A program made the translations under genes and the position numbers. Below the pieces are notes generated by a model. That model was not told the DNA's origin. It saw nothing but the letters and a program-made list of their open reading frames with translations, and ran no database searches. DNA of 14,945 nucleotides from contig DDVH01000046.1 of NCBI GenBank assembly GCA_002345215.1, forward strand, positions 1 through 14,945. Direction: 5' to 3'. The stretch comes from Anaerolineales bacterium UBA2317. GTDB lineage: Bacteria; Chloroflexota; Anaerolineae; Anaerolineales; Villigracilaceae. Below, in pieces: positions 11,238 to 14,945 of the stretch (position 1 is the first letter of the stretch; each line of letters opens with the position of its first letter).

Positions 11238-13733
11238 ATGACTAAAAAAAATGAGATAAAAGATAAATCTTTTAATCCGCAAGCCTTTGAGCCGAAGTGG
11301 CAAGCCAAATGGGAAGCGGATAAGTTATATCGGGCTGTGATTGATGAAAGCAGACCGAAGCATTATGCCTTGACCATGTTGCCCTACCCAAGCGGTGATT
11401 TACACATTGGTCACTGGTATGCCATGACTCCACCAGATGCGCGCGCCAGATTTAAACGCATGCAAGGTTATAACGTCATGTTCCCAATGGGCTTTGACGC
11501 GTTTGGTTTACCAGCCGAAGGTGCGGCGATTAAACATAACATTCATCCGAAAATATGGACGTATCAAAACATTGAACGCATGGAAAAACAAATGCGTACG
11601 ATGGGTGCCATGTTTGATTGGGAACGTGAAGCGATTTCATCTGACCCTGAATACTATAAATGGACACAATGGTTTTTCATCCAGTTGTATAAAAAAGGGT
11701 TGGCGTATCGTAAAAAAGCCTCAGTGGATTGGTGCCCGAAAGACAATACCACTTTGGCACGTGAGCAAGTCAAAGGTGAAGATAGAGTGTGTGACCGTTG
11801 TGGAACACCAGTGATTAAAAAAGAATTGGAACAATGGTTCTTCAAAGCCACAAAATATGCTGATGAGTTATTACATTTTGATGGCATTGACTGGCCCGAA
11901 TTTATCAAAGTTTCACAAACCAATTGGATTGGAAGGAGCGAGGGTGCATCTGTTATTTTCAAAACAGAGGCTGGCGATTCAATTGAAATCTTCACCACTC
12001 GCCCTGATACGTTATGGGGCGCGACGTTTATGGTCATGTCACCAGAGCATCCGTTGGTGGATAAAATCACCACGCCAGAAAATGCGCAAACTGTCAGCGA
12101 GTATAAGGATCAGGCGGCGAAACAGACTGACATCCAGCGTGAAGCGAAAGATAAAGAAAAGACGGGTGTCTTCACGGGCGGATATGCTATCAATCCAGTT
12201 AATGATGAAAGAATCCCAATCTGGGTTGCCGATTATGTTTTGATGTCTTACGGCACTGGTGCAATTATGGCAGTGCCTGCACATGATGAACGTGACTTTG
12301 AGTTTGCAAGAAAATTTGGTTTGAAAATTGTTCCAGTGATTCAACCTGATGGTGTCGAACTGAATGGTGACACAATGGAACACGCCCACGAACATGAAGG
12401 TGTGATGATTAATTCTGGTCAGTTCAATGGCACACCTGCAACCAATGATAAGGGTTTGAAAAATCCTGCCATCAAAACTGTGATTGAATATTTGGAAGAA
12501 AAAGGAATTGGCAAACGTGATGTCAATTATCGTTATCGTGATTGGTTAATTTCGCGTCAGCGTTTTTGGGGTGCGCCGATTCCGATGGTCCATTGTGAAA
12601 AGCATGGTTGGAATCCATTGCCTGATGAGCAATTACCTGTTTTGTTGCCTGATGATATTACTGAATGGAAGCCGACAGGTGAAAGCCCATTGAAGTTTCA
12701 TCCAACATGGAAAGATTCAACTTGCCCAATTTGTGGTGAATATGCCATGCGCGAAACAGATACGATGGATACGTTCATGTGTTCATCGTGGTATCACTTG
12801 CGATATTTGAGTCCGCATAATGATAAGGCGCCATTTGATGAAGCTGAATACAATTATTGGATGCCAGTAGATACATACACTGGCGGAAGCGAACATGCCA
12901 ACATGCACTTGTTGTATTTCAGATTTTTCCATAAAGCCTTACGCGATATGGGAATCACTGAAGGTGGTGAGCCCACTATGCAATTGCGTAATCAAGGCAT
13001 GGTCTTGGCAGAAGACAATAGCAAAATGTCAAAGAGTAAAGGCAATGTGGTTGCGCCAGATGTATTAGTCCAAAAATATGGAGCAGATACAGTCCGTGCT
13101 TACATCATGTTTTTTGCGCGTTGGCAACAAGGAGCACCTTGGGATTCACATGGCATTGAAGGAACAGCCAGATGGATTCGTCGTGTGTGGACTTTATTCA
13201 CCGACGACGCTTCAAACTCAGGGACACCTGCTTCTGACGAAGTCAAAAAGAATCTGCGCCGACGCGTTCACCAAACCTTAAAGCGAGTCACCTATGATTT
13301 TGAACATTTTGAATTCAACACCATCATTTCATCCTTGATGGAATTGTTGAACGATATGTACAAAGCGCGTGAAGCAGGAGCCGTTGGCACACCCGAATGG
13401 AACGAAGCGACAGAAATTTATATAAAAATGTTAGCACCTGTTGCACCACACATCGCCGAAGAATTGTGGACGAATCATTTAGAGAAACCATATTCCATTC
13501 ATCAACAAAAATGGGCAACTGTAGATGAATCCGCCGCCAAAGATGACACTATCGAAATTCCAGTTCAAGTCAATGGCAAAGTGCGAGATAAAGTCATTGT
13601 CTCTGCTGATGCAAGTGAAGAAGAAATCAGAAACGCCGCATTAACTTCTGAAACCATCCAAAAGTATTTAGAAGGCAAAGAACCCAAGAAAGTGATTGTG
13701 GCAAAAGGTCGGTTGGTGAGTATCGTAATATAA
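11238..13733 (+). CDS. leuS: Leucyl-tRNA synthetase
   Basis: An 831-residue class Ia aminoacyl-tRNA synthetase, full length for bacterial LeuRS. It charges tRNA-Leu with leucine using ATP in the cytoplasm. The nucleotide-binding signature is PYPSGDLHIGHW with HIGH at 56-59, and the second signature KMSKS is at 596-600. Zinc-ligand-type cysteine pairs occur in WCPKDN and CDRCGTP. The CP1 editing domain that removes mischarged amino acids is intact: threonine-rich TTRPDTLWGATF and MSYGTGAIMAVPAHDERDFEFA. The anticodon-binding helices and the C-terminal domain (PVQVNGKVRDKVIV) follow. The start ATG is preceded by AGAGGAAAG. Expression is controlled by the T-box at 10758-11080, and a strong terminator lies at 13737. 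Its neighbours upstream are two tRNA-Ala genes, so the block is devoted to translation. Confidence 0.99.
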   Translation: MTKKNEIKDKSFNPQAFEPKWQAKWEADKLYRAVIDESRPKHYALTMLPYPSGDLHIGHWYAMTPPDARARFKRMQGYNVMFPMGFDAFGLPAEGAAIKHNIHPKIWTYQNIERMEKQMRTMGAMFDWEREAISSDPEYYKWTQWFFIQLYKKGLAYRKKASVDWCPKDNTTLAREQVKGEDRVCDRCGTPVIKKELEQWFFKATKYADELLHFDGIDWPEFIKVSQTNWIGRSEGASVIFKTEAGDSIEIFTTRPDTLWGATFMVMSPEHPLVDKITTPENAQTVSEYKDQAAKQTDIQREAKDKEKTGVFTGGYAINPVNDERIPIWVADYVLMSYGTGAIMAVPAHDERDFEFARKFGLKIVPVIQPDGVELNGDTMEHAHEHEGVMINSGQFNGTPATNDKGLKNPAIKTVIEYLEEKGIGKRDVNYRYRDWLISRQRFWGAPIPMVHCEKHGWNPLPDEQLPVLLPDDITEWKPTGESPLKFHPTWKDSTCPICGEYAMRETDTMDTFMCSSWYHLRYLSPHNDKAPFDEAEYNYWMPVDTYTGGSEHANMHLLYFRFFHKALRDMGITEGGEPTMQLRNQGMVLAEDNSKMSKSKGNVVAPDVLVQKYGADTVRAYIMFFARWQQGAPWDSHGIEGTARWIRRVWTLFTDDASNSGTPASDEVKKNLRRRVHQTLKRVTYDFEHFEFNTIISSLMELLNDMYKAREAGAVGTPEWNEATEIYIKMLAPVAPHIAEELWTNHLEKPYSIHQQKWATVDESAAKDDTIEIPVQVNGKVRDKVIVSADASEEEIRNAALTSETIQKYLEGKEPKKVIVAKGRLVSIVI

Positions 13734-13736
13734 GAT

Positions 13737-13770
13737 AAAAATCCCTGATGAAGTTTCATCAGGGATTTTT
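13737..13770 (+). terminator. Strong terminator of leuS
   Basis: AAAAATCCCTGATGAA and TTCATCAGGGATTTTT form a perfect 16-bp hairpin around GT, ending in a T-run, three bases after the leuS stop. Its right arm abuts the promoter region of the next gene. Confidence 0.95.
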
Positions 13771-13778
13771 TATTGGCT

Positions 13779-13784
13779 TATAAT
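13779..13784 (+). promoter_or_regulatory. -10 element of the LutA-like gene, leaderless type
   Basis: A perfect TATAAT hexamer followed by TTCTTA and then the ATG at 13791. The predicted start of transcription coincides with the start codon. The -35 would overlap the right arm of the leuS terminator (best match TTCATC, weak). Confidence 0.6.
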
Positions 13785-13790
13785 TTCTTA

Positions 13791-14519
13791 ATGCCTAAAG
13801 TTCAACTCTTCATCACATGTTTGACCGATTCATTCTTCCCGCAAACTGGTCGAGCAGTAGTAGACATTTTTCAACGCCTCGGCATTGACGTGGAATTTAA
13901 TCACGAACAAACCTGTTGCGGACAACCTCAATTCAATGCAGGCTTGAGAAAAGATGCTCGTGTGGTTGCAGAACATACCATAAAAGTTTTTGAAAACATA
14001 AGCGGGGATATTGTCATGCCATCAGGTTCGTGTGCTCATCACTTCAAACATGGATATTTAGAATTATTTGAAGGGGATTCAGTTTGGCTTCCACGTGCAA
14101 AGGCTTTAGCGAACAGAGTTTATGAATTTACGGAATATCTTGTAGATAAATTAAACATCACGGATGTTGGCGCAAAATGGGATGGACTATTAACTTATCA
14201 TCCATCTTGTCACACCTTGCGCGGAATGAATATTGATAAACAACCTCGTGCATTATTACAAAATGTAAAAGGTGCAACACTCGTTGAATTGCCAAATGCC
14301 CAAGAATGTTGCGGATTTGGCGGCATTATGTCTGTGGAGCACCCTGAACTTTCAGCAGAATGGTTGAAGCGAAAGATAATGAATCTCGAAGCGACTCAGG
14401 CTTCCACGTTAGTGGTGACTGATGCGGGTTGTCTGATGCACATCTTAGGCGGGTTGAAACGTCAGAAAAAAAATCAACGCGTGATGCATATCGCGGAAGT
14501 ATTATCAAATATCACGTAA
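13791..14519 (+). CDS. LutA/GlpC-type double-CCG (cysteine-rich) iron-sulfur/heterodisulfide-like protein
   Basis: A 242-residue protein made of two cysteine-rich CCG domains. Repeat one has C10, C42-C43-G44 and C81. Repeat two has C140 (HPSCH), C173-C174-G (ECCGFGG) and C214 (DAGC). The spacing is the classic C-x31/32-CCG-x-C pattern found in LutA/YkgE, GlpC and heterodisulfide reductase B. LutA works with LutB and LutC in L-lactate oxidation, but neither partner is next to it; the next gene is an unrelated convergent ABC permease, so the exact role is uncertain. I chose ATG 13791 over an in-frame TTG at 13773, because that TTG lies before the -10 and the family starts with a short PKVxLF strand. 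No Shine-Dalgarno is present. The last 15 bases overlap the end of the convergent gene. Confidence 0.88.
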   Translation: MPKVQLFITCLTDSFFPQTGRAVVDIFQRLGIDVEFNHEQTCCGQPQFNAGLRKDARVVAEHTIKVFENISGDIVMPSGSCAHHFKHGYLELFEGDSVWLPRAKALANRVYEFTEYLVDKLNITDVGAKWDGLLTYHPSCHTLRGMNIDKQPRALLQNVKGATLVELPNAQECCGFGGIMSVEHPELSAEWLKRKIMNLEATQASTLVVTDAGCLMHILGGLKRQKKNQRVMHIAEVLSNIT

Positions 14520-14945
14520 GCGGGGATTTAAGATTCGGTCAAGTGCAAAACCTAGTAAAGCAAAGCCAAAGCCCGTAATCAATAACAAAGCTAACGGTTC
14601 TAAAACCCAATAATAATGACCTTGTATTAAAGCATTGTTATCATAAGCATCGCGTAAAAGTTTTCCCCAAGTAGGAACACTTGGGTCACCTAAGCCCATT
14701 AATGCTAAAGATGTTTCAAGAAAAACATAACCTGGCACAAGCACAACAATTTGTGGAATTAATACAGGAAAAATGCGCGGGATAAGATACTTGAAAATAA
14801 TTCGCCAATCACTGGCGCCATAAGAACGCGCCGCATCAATATATGATTGTTCTCGAAATTGCACAAAGATAGAACGATAATTTTTGATTGCACTACCAAA
14901 AATATTAAATAGAATCGTTGCGCCAAGAATCAACCAAATGCTTCT
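14505..14945 (-). CDS. Dipeptide/oligopeptide-type ABC transporter permease (DppC/OppC family), 5' end outside window
   Basis: The C-terminal 146 residues of a membrane permease; the frame stays open through the right edge, so the start is missing. The cytoplasmic EAA loop that contacts the ATPase is clear (EQSYIDAARSYGASDWRII...IP), followed by a span with PQIVVLVPGYVFLETSLALMGLGDPSVPTWG, typical of DppC/OppC. The final span (LALLLITGFGFALLGFALDRILNPRLRD) and the C-terminal LNPRLRD are also characteristic. It would import peptides, nickel or similar solutes together with a DppB-type partner, two ATPases and a binding protein, which should lie to the right. The TGA stop at 14505 is inside the convergent LutA-like gene. 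Confidence 0.92.
   Translation of the reverse strand, partial: RSIWLILGATILFNIFGSAIKNYRSIFVQFREQSYIDAARSYGASDWRIIFKYLIPRIFPVLIPQIVVLVPGYVFLETSLALMGLGDPSVPTWGKLLRDAYDNNALIQGHYYWVLEPLALLLITGFGFALLGFALDRILNPRLRDI

Noticed and set aside
11654..12395. Minus-strand open frames inside leuS
   Set aside because: They are shadows of the LeuRS editing-domain region, whose plus-strand reading is highly conserved.

Overview
The window looks like a chromosomal segment of an uncultured or environmental member of the Chloroflexota, most likely class Anaerolineae. This is an inference from gene content and style: a serine hydroxymethyltransferase fused to a glycine cleavage T-protein, a T-box leader on leuS, moderate GC content, and many small palindromic intergenic repeats (GTAGGGGC-type, CACCACAGAG-type, CAGTTTTCAGT-type). 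No ribosomal RNA or other decisive taxonomic marker is present.

Layout, left to right. Bases 2-61 are the very end of a fasciclin-domain protein (+). It converges on a long TspO/MBR-type membrane protein (-, 916-155). A divergent intergenic region with a 32-bp palindrome leads into a cytochrome P450 (+, 1160-2527). Bases 2528-2917 hold no gene but are dense in repeats, including a 125-bp nested inverted-repeat module between two GTAG-ended palindromes. Next comes a complete AT-rich type II restriction-modification cassette read on the minus strand in the order controller (5677-5468), endonuclease (5457-4693), N6-adenine methyltransferase (4645-2918). Upstream of it on the same strand, behind its own terminator, is the 1054-residue GlyA-GcvT fusion (8961-5797). 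This gene is transcribed divergently from a GAF-domain histidine kinase (+, 9123-10376).

The right third is a translation-related block. A near-consensus promoter drives two tandem tRNA-Ala genes (anticodons CGC and GGC). Almost directly behind them is a leucine T-box riboswitch with a CUC specifier, then a small leucine-rich open reading frame with a near-perfect ribosome binding site, then leuS (11238-13733) and a strong terminator. A LutA/GlpC-type double-CCG protein (+, 13791-14519) follows and overlaps tail-to-tail with the truncated permease of a Dpp/Opp-type ABC importer (-, running off the right edge).

How the genes work together: the fusion enzyme couples the two steps that move one-carbon units between glycine, serine and tetrahydrofolate. 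The T-box lets uncharged leucyl-tRNA raise leuS expression. The restriction cassette is self-contained and appears to carry its own operator-like inverted repeats. A recurring feature is that several genes (controller, methyltransferase, histidine kinase, LutA-like) have a -10-like hexamer 6-8 bases before the start codon and no Shine-Dalgarno sequence, which suggests leaderless mRNAs. I see no wholly unfamiliar system. The most unusual items are the palindromic repeat translated inside the GlyA-GcvT linker, the insertion in the SHMT active-site region, the leucine-rich mini-ORF after the T-box, and the nested repeat module beside the restriction cassette.
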